Assembly (NCBI RefSeq): GCF_016056375.1 | Contig: NZ_JAEDAE010000010.1 | Span: forward strand, 62,001 to 126,000 | DNA: 64,000 nucleotides | Direction of reading: 5' to 3' | DNA from: Hymenobacter negativus | GTDB taxonomy: Bacteria; Bacteroidota; Bacteroidia; Cytophagales; Hymenobacteraceae | Shown here: piece by piece, positions 18,185-27,416 of the stretch | Layout of the letters: each line of letters begins with the position of its first letter | Position numbering within the stretch: the stretch's first letter is position 1 | Translations under genes and position numbers: made by a program | Notes under the pieces: generated by a model | Database searches by the model: none | Told to the model about the DNA's origin: nothing | What the model saw: only the letters and a program-made list of their open reading frames with translations

Positions 18185-19750
18185 TTAGTAGCCCGGGTTC
18201 TGGGTGATATTGGGATTGATGGCCACTTGGGAGGTCGGCACCGGATACACCAGGTATTTGGGGTCGCTCTGGGGCTTGTCCTTGCGGGCAGCCAGGAACT
18301 TGCCAAAGCGAATCATGTCCTGCCGCCGCCACGACTCGCCGTAGAGCTCGCGGCCGCGCTCATCAAGCAGAATGTCTAGCGTGAGAGCCGGCAGCGCACT
18401 TGCACCACGTGAGGGGTGGGTGCGCAGGGTGTTGACGATGGCCAGGGCCGTGCTTCCGTAGATGCCCGCGCTGGTAGCAGTACCGCCGCGCATGATGGCT
18501 TCGGCCTTCATCAGCAGCACGTCGGCCAGGCGGAAGGTGACGTGGTCATTTTCACAGCCGTTGGTGCCCTTGGCCTCGCTCGCGTAATCGACGGGGTATT
18601 TCAAGGGACGGATGCCTTTGGCTTCCAGGTCGGCGCCTCTTTCAAAGAGGTTGATGTCCTGCGTGAACGCCAGCGGAGCTCCGCCACGCGTGGTGAGCGG
18701 CGCATCGGTAAGCAGGTTGTACTGCTGGCCCGCCAAGAAGCCCACGTTGATGCGGTTGCCCGGGTTGGCCGGCCCGCCGGGCGAGGCGTAGGCCACGCCC
18801 CGGCGCTTGTCGCCTGGCTCAAACAGGGCATAGAACTCGCCCGTTGTGGCCGGGCCGTTGTAGCCATTCACGGGCACCATGTTGTAGTGCGACACGAACT
18901 TCCAGAAGTCGCGCGTGGGGCCGGCATTGCCGAAGGTATTAGCTTGGGTAAAAATATTTTCCAAACCAATGGCCGTGTTGTTGGGCGCGAAGTTGTCGAA
19001 GAAATTAGGCGTGAATGAGTACTTGCCGCTGGTGATGATTTGGTCAGCCAGCGTGATGACCTGGTTCATGTCGGCGGCCGCAAACGTTGGCGTCTGGCGG
19101 TTGGCGTACGCGCCCTTGTTGAGGTAGCACTTCATCAGCAGCACCCGGGCAGCATCTTTGGTAGCGCGGCTCACGGGGGCATCGGGCAGGTCTTTCTGAA
19201 TGGTCGTCAGCTCACTGATGATGAAATTGAGCGCGTCGGTGCCCTTGCGCACCCGGGCGTCCTTGCTCAGCTCTTCGCCGGGGTCGCGGTACAGCACCTG
19301 GTCGTAGAGGTCGAGCAGCAAATATTCGGCCCAAGCCCGAATAAAACGCGCCTCCGCCTGTTGCTGGGTAGTGGGGTTGAAGCGCAGCAGGTCGGTCGCG
19401 GCGTACTCGATGCCTTCCAACTGGGTGAAGGTGTCGCGCACCCGCTCGTTGTTGCCGTCCCAGGTATGGTTGAACAGGGCGCGCCACTTGCCGTTGTCGT
19501 CCCAGTCCGGGCCGCGGGTGGGCATGATGCGCGCATCGGTCGACACCTCTTCGAGGGCAAACACGCTCACGCAGCCCTGAATGGGGTCGCGCTGGGCGTT
19601 GTACACGCCCTGGAGCAGGGCCGTGGGCGAGTCGATGGTAACCTGGGACGTGTTGATTTGGCCGCCCAGCTTTTCGCTCAGGTCGCAGCTACTGACCAGT
19701 TGCAGCAAGCCCAGCACGGCCGTCGCGGAGGCTATTTTTTGGTATCTCAT
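18185..19750 (-). CDS. SusD/RagB family nutrient-binding lipoprotein
   Basis: The 521-residue lipoprotein has a type II signal with lipobox LVSSC (Cys22), so it should be lipid-anchored at the outer membrane. The ATG at 19750 is chosen over an upstream TTG at 19762 because it starts directly with the signal peptide. Family features are the N-terminal SPTALLQGVYNA segment, TPR-like helices such as EARFIRAWAEYLLLDLYDQVLYRD, and the C-terminal LADVLLMKAEA..., LDILLDERGRELYGESWRRQDMIRFG and YPVPTSQVAINPNITQNPGY blocks. It would form the lid over the partner SusC pore and bind the oligosaccharide. The start lies 19 bases after the SusC stop. Confidence 0.93.
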   Translation of the reverse strand: MRYQKIASATAVLGLLQLVSSCDLSEKLGGQINTSQVTIDSPTALLQGVYNAQRDPIQGCVSVFALEEVSTDARIMPTRGPDWDDNGKWRALFNHTWDGNNERVRDTFTQLEGIEYAATDLLRFNPTTQQQAEARFIRAWAEYLLLDLYDQVLYRDPGEELSKDARVRKGTDALNFIISELTTIQKDLPDAPVSRATKDAARVLLMKCYLNKGAYANRQTPTFAAADMNQVITLADQIITSGKYSFTPNFFDNFAPNNTAIGLENIFTQANTFGNAGPTRDFWKFVSHYNMVPVNGYNGPATTGEFYALFEPGDKRRGVAYASPGGPANPGNRINVGFLAGQQYNLLTDAPLTTRGGAPLAFTQDINLFERGADLEAKGIRPLKYPVDYASEAKGTNGCENDHVTFRLADVLLMKAEAIMRGGTATSAGIYGSTALAIVNTLRTHPSRGASALPALTLDILLDERGRELYGESWRRQDMIRFGKFLAARKDKPQSDPKYLVYPVPTSQVAINPNITQNPGY

Positions 19751-19769
19751 GGGAAAGAGCAATTAGACG

Positions 19770-22700
19770 TTAGAGATTGAAATTGACGCCGAACGTGAAG
19801 ACGCGGGCGCTGGGATACGCCAGGTAATCGATGCCCACGGAGGGCACTTGGTTGGCCCCCCGCTTCACGGTGTTCACTTCCGGGTCGAAGCCGTCGTATT
19901 TGGTCAGCACAAACAGGTTCTGGGCCGTGGCATACACGCGGGCCCCTTTCACGAAGCTGCCAAAGTCGCCCAGGCCGTAGGCTAGCGTGAGGTTCGACAT
20001 TTTCAGGTAGTCGCCTTTCTGCAGGTAGCGCGTAGAGGCCGAGCCGGCGTTGCCCACGGCTTCCTTAATGGGGTTGTTGAAGGTGGAGAGAGCAATGTTT
20101 TTGCCCGCCCCAATCTGCCCCACATTGCCCACGGCATTAAGCGTGTTGTTGTAGATATACTGCCCGAAAGCGCCCGTCATGTTGGCCACCAGCGAGAGCT
20201 TGCCGTAGCGCAGGTTGGCCCCCAGGCCCAGCAGGGTACGGGGGTTGGGACTACCCGAGTAAGCCACCGCGCCGTTGTTAGCGTACTGCGACTGGCCCTG
20301 GTCGTTGAGGCCCGTAAACTGGGGCAGGAAGAAGGCATTGATGGGGTAGCCGTTGGTGATGAGCTGCGAGGTAGCCCCCGATAACCCTTGCCCGTTGATG
20401 GCCCCGGTGATGATGTCGCCGCCCACCAGGTCCTTCACTTCGTTGCGAATAAACGTGGCATTCGCGTTCAGGCCCACTTCTACCCGCTCGCTGCTCACCA
20501 GCGTGGTGCCCAGCGCCATTTCTACGCCTTTGTTGATGATTTTCCCATCAAGGTTTTTCCAGTAGATGGCCTGCACCTGCGGCGCGGGCTGCCCGGGAAT
20601 GGTGGGGAACAGAAGGTCGGTAGTCGTTTTGTTGAAATAATCGGCCGTGAAGGTGAGGCGATTGTTGAACACAGCAATGTCGATACCGACGTTATACTGT
20701 CGGTCGGCCTGCCACTTCAGGTCGGCGTTTTTGCCGTTGAGCGGAATAACAACTCCGTTGTTGTCAAGCGTAAAACGGTCTTGAGCGGCACCGGCCGGGA
20801 ACTCCTGATTGCCGGTAAGGCCAAAACCGGCGCGCAGCTTCAACTGGCTCAGCTTTCCGGCCGGGAAAAATGCTTCCTGACCCAGGTCCCAGGCTGCGGC
20901 AAACGACGGGAAATAGCCCACCTTGTGGTTGGCTCCGAACTTGCTGCTTTCGTCGCGACGCAGGGTGCCGGTCAGAATGTAACGGTCTTTGTAATTAAAG
21001 ATGGCCCGGCCGAAGAACGACTGCAGCGCCGATGTGGGGTCGATGAACGAAGTAATGGTGCGGTTGCCAGCCGCCGAGAACTGAATGTAGTTGGTGTAGT
21101 CGAGGCCGTAGTTGCCAAAGCCACCAGTAGCGGCGTTGCCGTAGGCATTCATGCCCGAACCGGAATTGGCAAACTTCGTGTACTCGAAACCAACCACAGC
21201 ATTCAGATTTAGGTTGGTACTCAGCGCTTTGTTGAAGTTTAGCGTGTGTACCATCTGCTGGGTCGTAAGCTCGTTGTTGCTGATGGCAGCGTAGCCCTGG
21301 TTCTCGATGCCGGGGTAATTAATCAACCGCTGGTTGGTAGACTGGCGCCGTTCCCCGCTGCTGTAGTTCACGCTCAGCATCAGGCGGTACTGCAGCCAGT
21401 CGGTGAACTTGTACGAGGGAGCGATGCTGGCCAGCACAGAATTCACGCGCGACCGGTCGTCGTACAGCTCCTGGGCCGCTAGGGGGTTTATCACATCGCC
21501 CTGCACGATATAGAGCGAGCCATCGGCGTTGCGCAAGGGCTGGGTGGGGTTCCACTGCAACGCCTGCCCGATGAGGCTGCCCCGGAAGCCGGCGTCGGTG
21601 GTAATCGGGGCCAGCTGCTCTTTGAACTGGCTGGTGGTCATGTTAATGTCCAGCCCCAACTTCTTGCTTTCCAGAAACTGAAAGTTGGTGGCCAGGCTGG
21701 CGCTATACTTCTCAAAACCAGTCCTGCGCACGATGCCGTCCTGGTTGAGGTAGCCCAGCGACACGCGGTAACGGCCGGTTTCGCCGCCCCCGGACATTGC
21801 CACGTTGTAGTTCTGCAGACTGCCCGTTTGCAGAATTGATTTCAGGGCATCCACATCGCCACCCTTGTCGGCGCTAGTGGGGCCGCTGGTAGGCAAACCG
21901 TAGTAGCTCAGCGCCTGCCGGTACTGGCTGGCGTTGAGGTATTCCGGCCGGCGCAGCAAAGTCGAGAAGCCGCCTGATGCACTTAGGTTTAACAAAGGCG
22001 CGCCCGTTTTACCTTTCTTGGTGGTAATGAGCACCACCCCGTAGGCGGCCCGCGAGCCGTAGATGGCCGTCGCCGAAGCATCCTTCAGCACCGTCATCGA
22101 CTCGATGTCGTCGGGGTTGAGGAAGTTGAGCGGGTTGCTGTCGGCCCCGGTGCCCACGTCGGTCGAAGCTGTCAGGCCCGGGCGGGCCGTGCGACCGTCA
22201 AGGGCCACGCCGTCCACTACGTAGAGCGGCTGGCCGGTGCCGGTCACGGCCGAGTTGCCCCGGATGCGCACCGAAGCCGGGCCGCCGGGCTGGCCGCTGT
22301 TGTTGCTCACCTGCACCCCCGACACCCGGCCCTGAATCAGCTGGTCGGGCGAGGCGTAGGTGCCGCGGTTAAAATCCTTCTCGCCTACCACCGCCACGGC
22401 TCCGGTCACGTCCTGCTTGCGGGCCGTGCCGTAACCAGTTACCACAATCTCATTCAGCGCCTGCGCGTCACCTTTCAGCGCTATCGACACCGACGACTTG
22501 CCGGTGATGTCGACCTGCTGCGCAGAGTAGCCCACAAACGAAAACGACAGCTTTGTGGCAGTAGTCGGCACATCGAGCTGGAAACCGCCATCGGCTCCGC
22601 TGCTGGTGCCGGTACTGGTCCCGGGCACCAGCACCGTTACACCGGGCAGGCCGTTGCCGGATTCGTCCGTCACCTTGCCCGAAATTGTGCGGTTGGCCTG

Positions 22701-22835
22701 GGCCTGGCCCAACAGCGGAAACAGAACAAACAAAATGCCCAGCAGCAGGAGCTTCAGGAGTGTTGTTGGGCCGCGCCCCCCGGAGGTGGCCGGCAGCTCA
22801 CACGGATTATACCGTTTGTAAACGTTGTTTCTCAT
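19770..22835 (-). CDS. SusC/RagA family TonB-linked outer membrane transporter
   Basis: The 1021-residue receptor has a long positively charged N-region, a signal peptide ending near LGQAQA (residue 47), and an N-terminal carboxypeptidase-regulatory-like domain with ISGKVTDESGNGLPGVTV. It then has a TonB box area with LNEIVVTGYG, a plug domain with GRVSGVQVSNNSGQPGG, VRIRG.S and PLYVVDG, and a beta-barrel ending in an aromatic strand, FTFGVNFNL. It imports oligosaccharides across the outer membrane with its SusD partner, powered by TonB-ExbBD. It is the first gene after a regulatory gap containing direct AAACGATTTC repeats. A CGTTTGTAAACG near-palindrome lies inside codons 5-8 (22813-22824). 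Confidence 0.95.
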   Translation of the reverse strand: MRNNVYKRYNPCELPATSGGRGPTTLLKLLLLGILFVLFPLLGQAQANRTISGKVTDESGNGLPGVTVLVPGTSTGTSSGADGGFQLDVPTTATKLSFSFVGYSAQQVDITGKSSVSIALKGDAQALNEIVVTGYGTARKQDVTGAVAVVGEKDFNRGTYASPDQLIQGRVSGVQVSNNSGQPGGPASVRIRGNSAVTGTGQPLYVVDGVALDGRTARPGLTASTDVGTGADSNPLNFLNPDDIESMTVLKDASATAIYGSRAAYGVVLITTKKGKTGAPLLNLSASGGFSTLLRRPEYLNASQYRQALSYYGLPTSGPTSADKGGDVDALKSILQTGSLQNYNVAMSGGGETGRYRVSLGYLNQDGIVRRTGFEKYSASLATNFQFLESKKLGLDINMTTSQFKEQLAPITTDAGFRGSLIGQALQWNPTQPLRNADGSLYIVQGDVINPLAAQELYDDRSRVNSVLASIAPSYKFTDWLQYRLMLSVNYSSGERRQSTNQRLINYPGIENQGYAAISNNELTTQQMVHTLNFNKALSTNLNLNAVVGFEYTKFANSGSGMNAYGNAATGGFGNYGLDYTNYIQFSAAGNRTITSFIDPTSALQSFFGRAIFNYKDRYILTGTLRRDESSKFGANHKVGYFPSFAAAWDLGQEAFFPAGKLSQLKLRAGFGLTGNQEFPAGAAQDRFTLDNNGVVIPLNGKNADLKWQADRQYNVGIDIAVFNNRLTFTADYFNKTTTDLLFPTIPGQPAPQVQAIYWKNLDGKIINKGVEMALGTTLVSSERVEVGLNANATFIRNEVKDLVGGDIITGAINGQGLSGATSQLITNGYPINAFFLPQFTGLNDQGQSQYANNGAVAYSGSPNPRTLLGLGANLRYGKLSLVANMTGAFGQYIYNNTLNAVGNVGQIGAGKNIALSTFNNPIKEAVGNAGSASTRYLQKGDYLKMSNLTLAYGLGDFGSFVKGARVYATAQNLFVLTKYDGFDPEVNTVKRGANQVPSVGIDYLAYPSARVFTFGVNFNL

Positions 22836-22894
22836 GGTGTGAAAAGTGAAATGGTGGGAGATTTTTAAGCAGTTGGTGGTTGGCAGGTCTCAGA

Positions 22895-22917
22895 AAACGA
22901 TTTCTGCAAACGATTTC
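22895..22917 (-). promoter_or_regulatory. Candidate operator: direct repeat upstream of susC-like gene
   Basis: AAACGATTTC occurs twice (22895-22904 and 22908-22917), 13 bases apart, in the 164-base gap before SusC. The half-sites resemble AAACG-type sites bound by LacI-family regulators, or could be targets of the locus sensor. The binding protein is inferred. Confidence 0.4.
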
Positions 22918-22999
22918 GGAGAAGGCAGCGAGTGGCGGGTCTATTCATGTATTGCAGCGTTAGGTGAGAAGAATGGGTTGTTGCGAAAAGCCAATGTTT

Positions 23000-24829
23000 T
23001 TATTGCAGCGGGAGCACCACAGCCTGCCAGGGCTGGAGCGCCAGCGTCGGTGAATTGGCCTGAATGGTGGGGTAATTATTGAGCCAGGCCGCTCCGGTGG
23101 ACTTCAGGCCCGGGGGCATGGCCCAGCTGCGCGGCTCCGAAGAGAAGTTGAGCACCACCAGCACTTTATCGGCGCCCTGCGTGCGGGTGTAGGCGTAGAT
23201 GTGCGGGTTGGCCGCGTCGAGCAGCTGGTACTGCCCGTACACCAGCACCGGGTGCGCACGGCGCAGGGCCGTGGCCCGGCGGAAGTGGTTCAGCACCGAA
23301 GCCGAGTCTTTCTCCTCTGCCGCTTCGTTGATGGTTAAGTAGTTGGGGTTGACTTTGAGCCAGGGCGTGCCCGTGCTGAAACCGGCCTGAGCCGTGGCGT
23401 TCCACTGGAAGGGCGTGCGGGAGTTGTCGCGCGAGAAGCGGGCCAGGTTCTGGAGGTAGGCCGACAGGCTGCCGCCCTGCGCTTTCACCAGCTGGTAGCC
23501 GTTACGGGCGGCCACGTCGCGATAGTCGGCAATGTTGGTGAGGCCGATGTTGGTCATGCCCAGCTCGTCGCCGTTGTAGCAGTAGGGCGTGCCGCGCATG
23601 GTGAGCAGGAAGGTGTTGAGCAGTTTGGCCGAGGCGGCGCGGAAGGCCGGCCGGTCGTCGCCAAACTTGCTCACGATGCGCGGCTGGTCGTGGCTGCCGA
23701 GGTAGATGGACTGCCAGCCCTTGCCCGCAAAGGCACTGTCCCAGCGCGTAAACACGCGCTTGAGGTCGGTGAGCTTGTAGCCGGCGGCCGAGTTGCCCAC
23801 ACCTACCGCATCGAAGTGGTAGGTCATGTTCAGCTCCTTGCGGGCAGGGTCCACAAAGAGCATGGCTTCCTGGGGGTTGCGGCCCGCGCCTTCGGCCACG
23901 GTCATGACGTTGTACTTGCTCAGCACTTCCCGGTTCATCTCCTGCAGGTAGTCGTGCAGGTGCGGGCCGTGGTTGTAGGCGTTGGTGTAGTTGCGCTCAT
24001 TCAGGCCCGGCATAGGCGGAAATGCGGGGTCCTTAGCCACAAACTGAAAGGCGTCCATGCGGAAGCCGTCGATGCCCTTATCCAGCCAGAATTTCATCAT
24101 GGCGTAGATTTCCTGGCGCACCTTGGGGTTGTTCCAGTTCAAGTCGGGCTGCTTGCGCGAGAAGTAGTGCAGATAATAAGCGTTGGTGAGCGAGTCGTAC
24201 TGCCAGGCGTTGCGCTTCACATCAAAAGTGCTGTAGCGGGCCGGGGGGGTGCCTTTTTCGGCGGGCCACCAGTAGTAGTAGTCGCGGTAAGGGCTGGTGC
24301 GCGAGCTGCGCGACTGCTTGAACCACTCGTGCTCATCGGAGCTGTGGTTCACCACCAGGTCCATCACCAGCTTCAGGCCGCGCTGGTGCATGCCCTTCAG
24401 CAGCACATCGAAGTCCTGCATGGTGCCGAACTCGGGCATAATCTGCCGGTAGTTGCTGATGTCGTAGCCATTATCATCATTGGGCGAGGCGTAGATGGGA
24501 TTCAGCCACACGGCCCCCACGCCCAGGCTTTTCAGGTAATCAAGCCGCGCGCTGATGCCCTTGAGGTCGCCCACGCCGTCGCCGTTGCTGTCCTGGAAGC
24601 TGCGCGGATAGAGTTGGTACACCACGGTTTCCTTCCACCAGTCGGGCTTTTTGGTCGCCACGCTATCTATTGCCGCCGGACCAGCCGGTGTGGTAGTAGC
24701 CGTTTCGGCTTTTTGCCCACTGTGCCCACAGCCTGCCAGCGCCAGCAGCAACGCGCCGCCCGGCACCAGTCGCCGCAACAGCGGCCTGGCAGTATTCAGC
24801 AGAAAAGATGTGGACGAGGAAAGTGGCAT
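23000..24829 (-). CDS. GH13 alpha-glucosidase/alpha-amylase family lipoprotein
   Basis: The 609-residue enzyme begins with a lipoprotein signal (lipobox LAGC, Cys34), so it is anchored in the envelope. The GH13 catalytic domain starts at WWKETVVYQLYPRSFQDSNG and holds the four classic regions: MDLVVNHSS (156-164), GFRMDAFQF with nucleophile Asp259, VAEGAG with acid/base Glu313, and GSHDQPR with Asp381. The NGDGVGDLKGI start and LNPIYASPNDDNGYDIS block are typical of oligo-1,6-glucosidase, alpha-glucosidase, trehalose synthase and sucrose-type subfamilies rather than true amylases. It probably releases glucose from short alpha-glucosides or sucrose-type sugars. The gene ends 164 bases upstream of SusC. 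Confidence 0.9.
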   Translation of the reverse strand: MPLSSSTSFLLNTARPLLRRLVPGGALLLALAGCGHSGQKAETATTTPAGPAAIDSVATKKPDWWKETVVYQLYPRSFQDSNGDGVGDLKGISARLDYLKSLGVGAVWLNPIYASPNDDNGYDISNYRQIMPEFGTMQDFDVLLKGMHQRGLKLVMDLVVNHSSDEHEWFKQSRSSRTSPYRDYYYWWPAEKGTPPARYSTFDVKRNAWQYDSLTNAYYLHYFSRKQPDLNWNNPKVRQEIYAMMKFWLDKGIDGFRMDAFQFVAKDPAFPPMPGLNERNYTNAYNHGPHLHDYLQEMNREVLSKYNVMTVAEGAGRNPQEAMLFVDPARKELNMTYHFDAVGVGNSAAGYKLTDLKRVFTRWDSAFAGKGWQSIYLGSHDQPRIVSKFGDDRPAFRAASAKLLNTFLLTMRGTPYCYNGDELGMTNIGLTNIADYRDVAARNGYQLVKAQGGSLSAYLQNLARFSRDNSRTPFQWNATAQAGFSTGTPWLKVNPNYLTINEAAEEKDSASVLNHFRRATALRRAHPVLVYGQYQLLDAANPHIYAYTRTQGADKVLVVLNFSSEPRSWAMPPGLKSTGAAWLNNYPTIQANSPTLALQPWQAVVLPLQ

Positions 24830-24874
24830 TACACAAAAAATTAACGAAAACTGCTTTCTCTAACAATCAGTACT

Positions 24875-26419
24875 TTAAGGCATTAATGGTTTACTGAGGT
24901 CGGCCAGACGTAAGCTGGTCAGTTGCGCCGGGCCGTCGGTGGTGAGAGTGATGCGGCCGGTGTGCTGCCGGGGGAAAACCAAGTCCGTGAGCGTGGTTTC
25001 GCCGTCCTGGGCGAAGACTTCGACCACCGACTTATCCACCAGCAGGCGCAACTGGAGCTGGCCGTCGCGCAGGGGCACTTTGGCCGTTTCGAGGCTCATG
25101 GCGAACATGGGATGGAAGGCCACGTTGCCCGATTGACGCCGGTCAAGGGTCAGCTCCTGCTTGGCCACGTCGTAGCGCAGCACGGTTTTCTCGTCGGCGC
25201 TTTGCAGCAGGTTTAGCGTAAGCAAGTTGGCCTTACCGGGCTTCAGGGTCAATTCCAAATCGTAGGACTCGCCGCGGAAGGGCAGTTCGTAGCCGGCCGC
25301 GCCGGGCTTGAGGTCGCGGTTTTTCACAGTCTGGGATTCTTTGCCCAGGCGGCGTAGCTCGGCCAAAGGCTGCTGGGCTAGCACGAGGCCGGCGGCGGTG
25401 CGGCGCAAGCTCAGCTCGCGCGGCACGGCGAAGCTGCCGCGCCACTCGGTGCCGGTGGGCACGGCCTGGGCGTAGGCCCAGTCGTTGGCCCAGCCCACCA
25501 GCAGGCGGCGGCCGTCGGGCACGTTGTTGAAAGTGACGGCAGCAAAGTAGTCCTTGCCGAAGTCGAGGTAGGCGGGCTCTTCGTAGGCCTGGTCGGGCGT
25601 AAACGTCTTGCCATCAAACTGCCCCAGGAAATACTGCTGGCCCCGGAACTGCTCCACCGGGCCGCCGGCCGAAATCAGCAGCACCCACTTAGTGCCGCCG
25701 CCGGGCACGGGCAGTTCGAACAAATCGGGGCATTCCCACTCCTTCACCGTGTTGCCGGCGCGACCCCAGCGGCTCAGGAAGCTCCAGTTTTTGAGGTTCT
25801 TCGACTCGTAGAAATAGACTTGCTGGCGGTCGGCTTTCACGGTGGCCATCACCCACTTCTGCTGCGGCGCATACCAGAACACCTTGGGGTCGCGGAATTC
25901 CTTGCTGCCAATGTCGAGCACGGGGTTGCCGGCGTAGCGCTGCCAGGTGCGGCCGCCGTCCTGGCTGCTGGCCAGGTTCTGGTGCTGAGCTACCACCGCG
26001 CCGGCCCGCTCCTGGTGGCCGGTGTAAAAGGCCACCAGCCCGTCGGTTTTGCCGGCCGGAAACAGGCCCGAGGTGTTGTCTTTATCGACCACCGCGCTGC
26101 CCGAGAAAATCATGGTGTTGCTGCCATCGGGGCTGGTGTATTCGGTCAGGGCTACGGGTTGGTGCGTCCAGTGTAGCAGGTCGGGGCTGGTGGCGTGTCC
26201 CCAGGCCAGGTGGCCGGGCTGGGCGCTCTGCGGGTTATACTGGTAAAACAGGTTGTACTGCCCGTTGCTGTAGACTAAACCATTAGCGTCGTTTATCCAG
26301 TTTTTGGGGGCCGTGAAGTGGTACACCGGCCGATACGGGTCGGCGGCCGGCACCGGGGTTTGGGCCGGGCTGGAGATGCTCACGAGCAAAAGCAAAGCGC
26401 AGGAGAGCAATTGGTTCAT
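24875..26419 (-). CDS. GH32 fructan hydrolase (levanase/inulinase/invertase type)
   Basis: The 514-residue exported enzyme has a signal peptide ending near SSPAQ (residue 20). The five-bladed propeller domain carries the three GH32 signatures: WINDANG (41-47) with nucleophile Asp44, FRDP (175-178) with the transition-state Asp177, and WECPD with acid Glu229. A C-terminal beta-sandwich follows, including a KSVVEVFAQDGETTLTD strand typical of the family. It hydrolyses beta-fructosyl bonds in fructans or sucrose and releases fructose for the adjacent fructokinase and porter. Exo or endo action cannot be told from sequence; the layout matches exo-acting enzymes. Confidence 0.93.
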   Translation of the reverse strand: MNQLLSCALLLLVSISSPAQTPVPAADPYRPVYHFTAPKNWINDANGLVYSNGQYNLFYQYNPQSAQPGHLAWGHATSPDLLHWTHQPVALTEYTSPDGSNTMIFSGSAVVDKDNTSGLFPAGKTDGLVAFYTGHQERAGAVVAQHQNLASSQDGGRTWQRYAGNPVLDIGSKEFRDPKVFWYAPQQKWVMATVKADRQQVYFYESKNLKNWSFLSRWGRAGNTVKEWECPDLFELPVPGGGTKWVLLISAGGPVEQFRGQQYFLGQFDGKTFTPDQAYEEPAYLDFGKDYFAAVTFNNVPDGRRLLVGWANDWAYAQAVPTGTEWRGSFAVPRELSLRRTAAGLVLAQQPLAELRRLGKESQTVKNRDLKPGAAGYELPFRGESYDLELTLKPGKANLLTLNLLQSADEKTVLRYDVAKQELTLDRRQSGNVAFHPMFAMSLETAKVPLRDGQLQLRLLVDKSVVEVFAQDGETTLTDLVFPRQHTGRITLTTDGPAQLTSLRLADLSKPLMP

Positions 26420-26464
26420 CGGTTGAGATTTGGCAGCTTAAAGCAGACGTTAAGGATTGAATAA

Positions 26465-27346
26465 TCAGGCAGTAGCAGAGGCCAGCTCGCGAACCATGCT
26501 TTCGGAAATGGCCGGCGTAGCGCCCTGAAAAGTGGCGACCAGCGAGCCCGCCGCGCAGGCAAAAGCGAGGTTGTCCGCAGGCGGCTGATGGCTCAGCAGG
26601 CCCCGAAGCAGCGCCGCCAGAAAAGCATCACCGCTCCCAATGGTGTCCTGCACGGCCACGGGCCGGCCGGGGCTGCGGTAGAGGTGGCCACCAGTCCAGA
26701 GGGCGGCGCCGTCCGCCCCTTTGGTCACGCACACGGCTTGTAGCTGGAAGCGGGCCGCGAGCCATTCCAGGGCCGTTTCTTCGGCCGGGCTGGCCCCAAA
26801 CCAGTCCATGATTTCGGTGAGTTCGTGGTGGTTGAGCTTCACGATGTCGGCGTGGCGCAGCAGGTATTGCACCACATCGCGCGAATAATGTGGGGGCCGA
26901 AGGTTGACGTCGAAGACCTTTAGCGGCGCCTGTTGCAGCAGGCGATACAAGGTTTCGCGGCTCACCGGACTGCGAGCAGCTAAGCTGCCAAAGACGAAAG
27001 CTTCGGCCCCCTGAACCAGGCTGCTAAGCGCGGGTTCATACTGGATGTAGTCCCAGGCCACCGGCTGGACTATCTTATAAGTCACCTCGTTGGTGTTGCT
27101 CACGTTGGCTTTCACCACGCCCGTGAGGTGGGTTTCGCCGCGCTGCACATATTTCGTGCTCAAGCCTTTGCTTTCCACAAAAGCCAGCAACTCCGTCCCC
27201 AAATCGTCGTGCCCCACACGGCTGATGAGCTGCGCATCGAGCCCGAAATTGCGCAGGTGCACCGCCACGTTGAGCGGGGCCCCGCCCGGTTGCTTTCCGG
27301 TGGGCAGCACGTCCCAGAGCATTTCTCCGAAGCAGGCAATGGCCAT
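26465..27346 (-). CDS. Fructokinase-like PfkB family carbohydrate kinase
   Basis: The 293-residue kinase has the PfkB ribokinase fold: the sugar-binding GGAPLNVAVHL near residue 21, FDVNLRPPHY near 145, and the ATP/anion-hole motif DTIGSGDAFLAAL with catalytic base Asp240. It phosphorylates an imported hexose. Its place between a GH32 enzyme and a sugar porter makes fructose the probable substrate, giving fructose 6-phosphate. The start ATG is close to a second one two codons upstream. The next gene (GH32) begins 45 bases after the stop. Confidence 0.9.
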   Translation of the reverse strand: MAIACFGEMLWDVLPTGKQPGGAPLNVAVHLRNFGLDAQLISRVGHDDLGTELLAFVESKGLSTKYVQRGETHLTGVVKANVSNTNEVTYKIVQPVAWDYIQYEPALSSLVQGAEAFVFGSLAARSPVSRETLYRLLQQAPLKVFDVNLRPPHYSRDVVQYLLRHADIVKLNHHELTEIMDWFGASPAEETALEWLAARFQLQAVCVTKGADGAALWTGGHLYRSPGRPVAVQDTIGSGDAFLAALLRGLLSHQPPADNLAFACAAGSLVATFQGATPAISESMVRELASATA

Positions 27347-27416
27347 GGCGTGAGGGGTGGGTTTTTGGAGGTGAAAGTGTGGGTGGCAGTGGGCGGAAAT
27401 GGCCGTGGTTGGAGCG

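Noticed and set aside
16961..18379. 472-codon open frame antisense to the GH65 and SusD genes
   Set aside because: It crosses the gap between two real genes and is antisense to conserved motifs in both.
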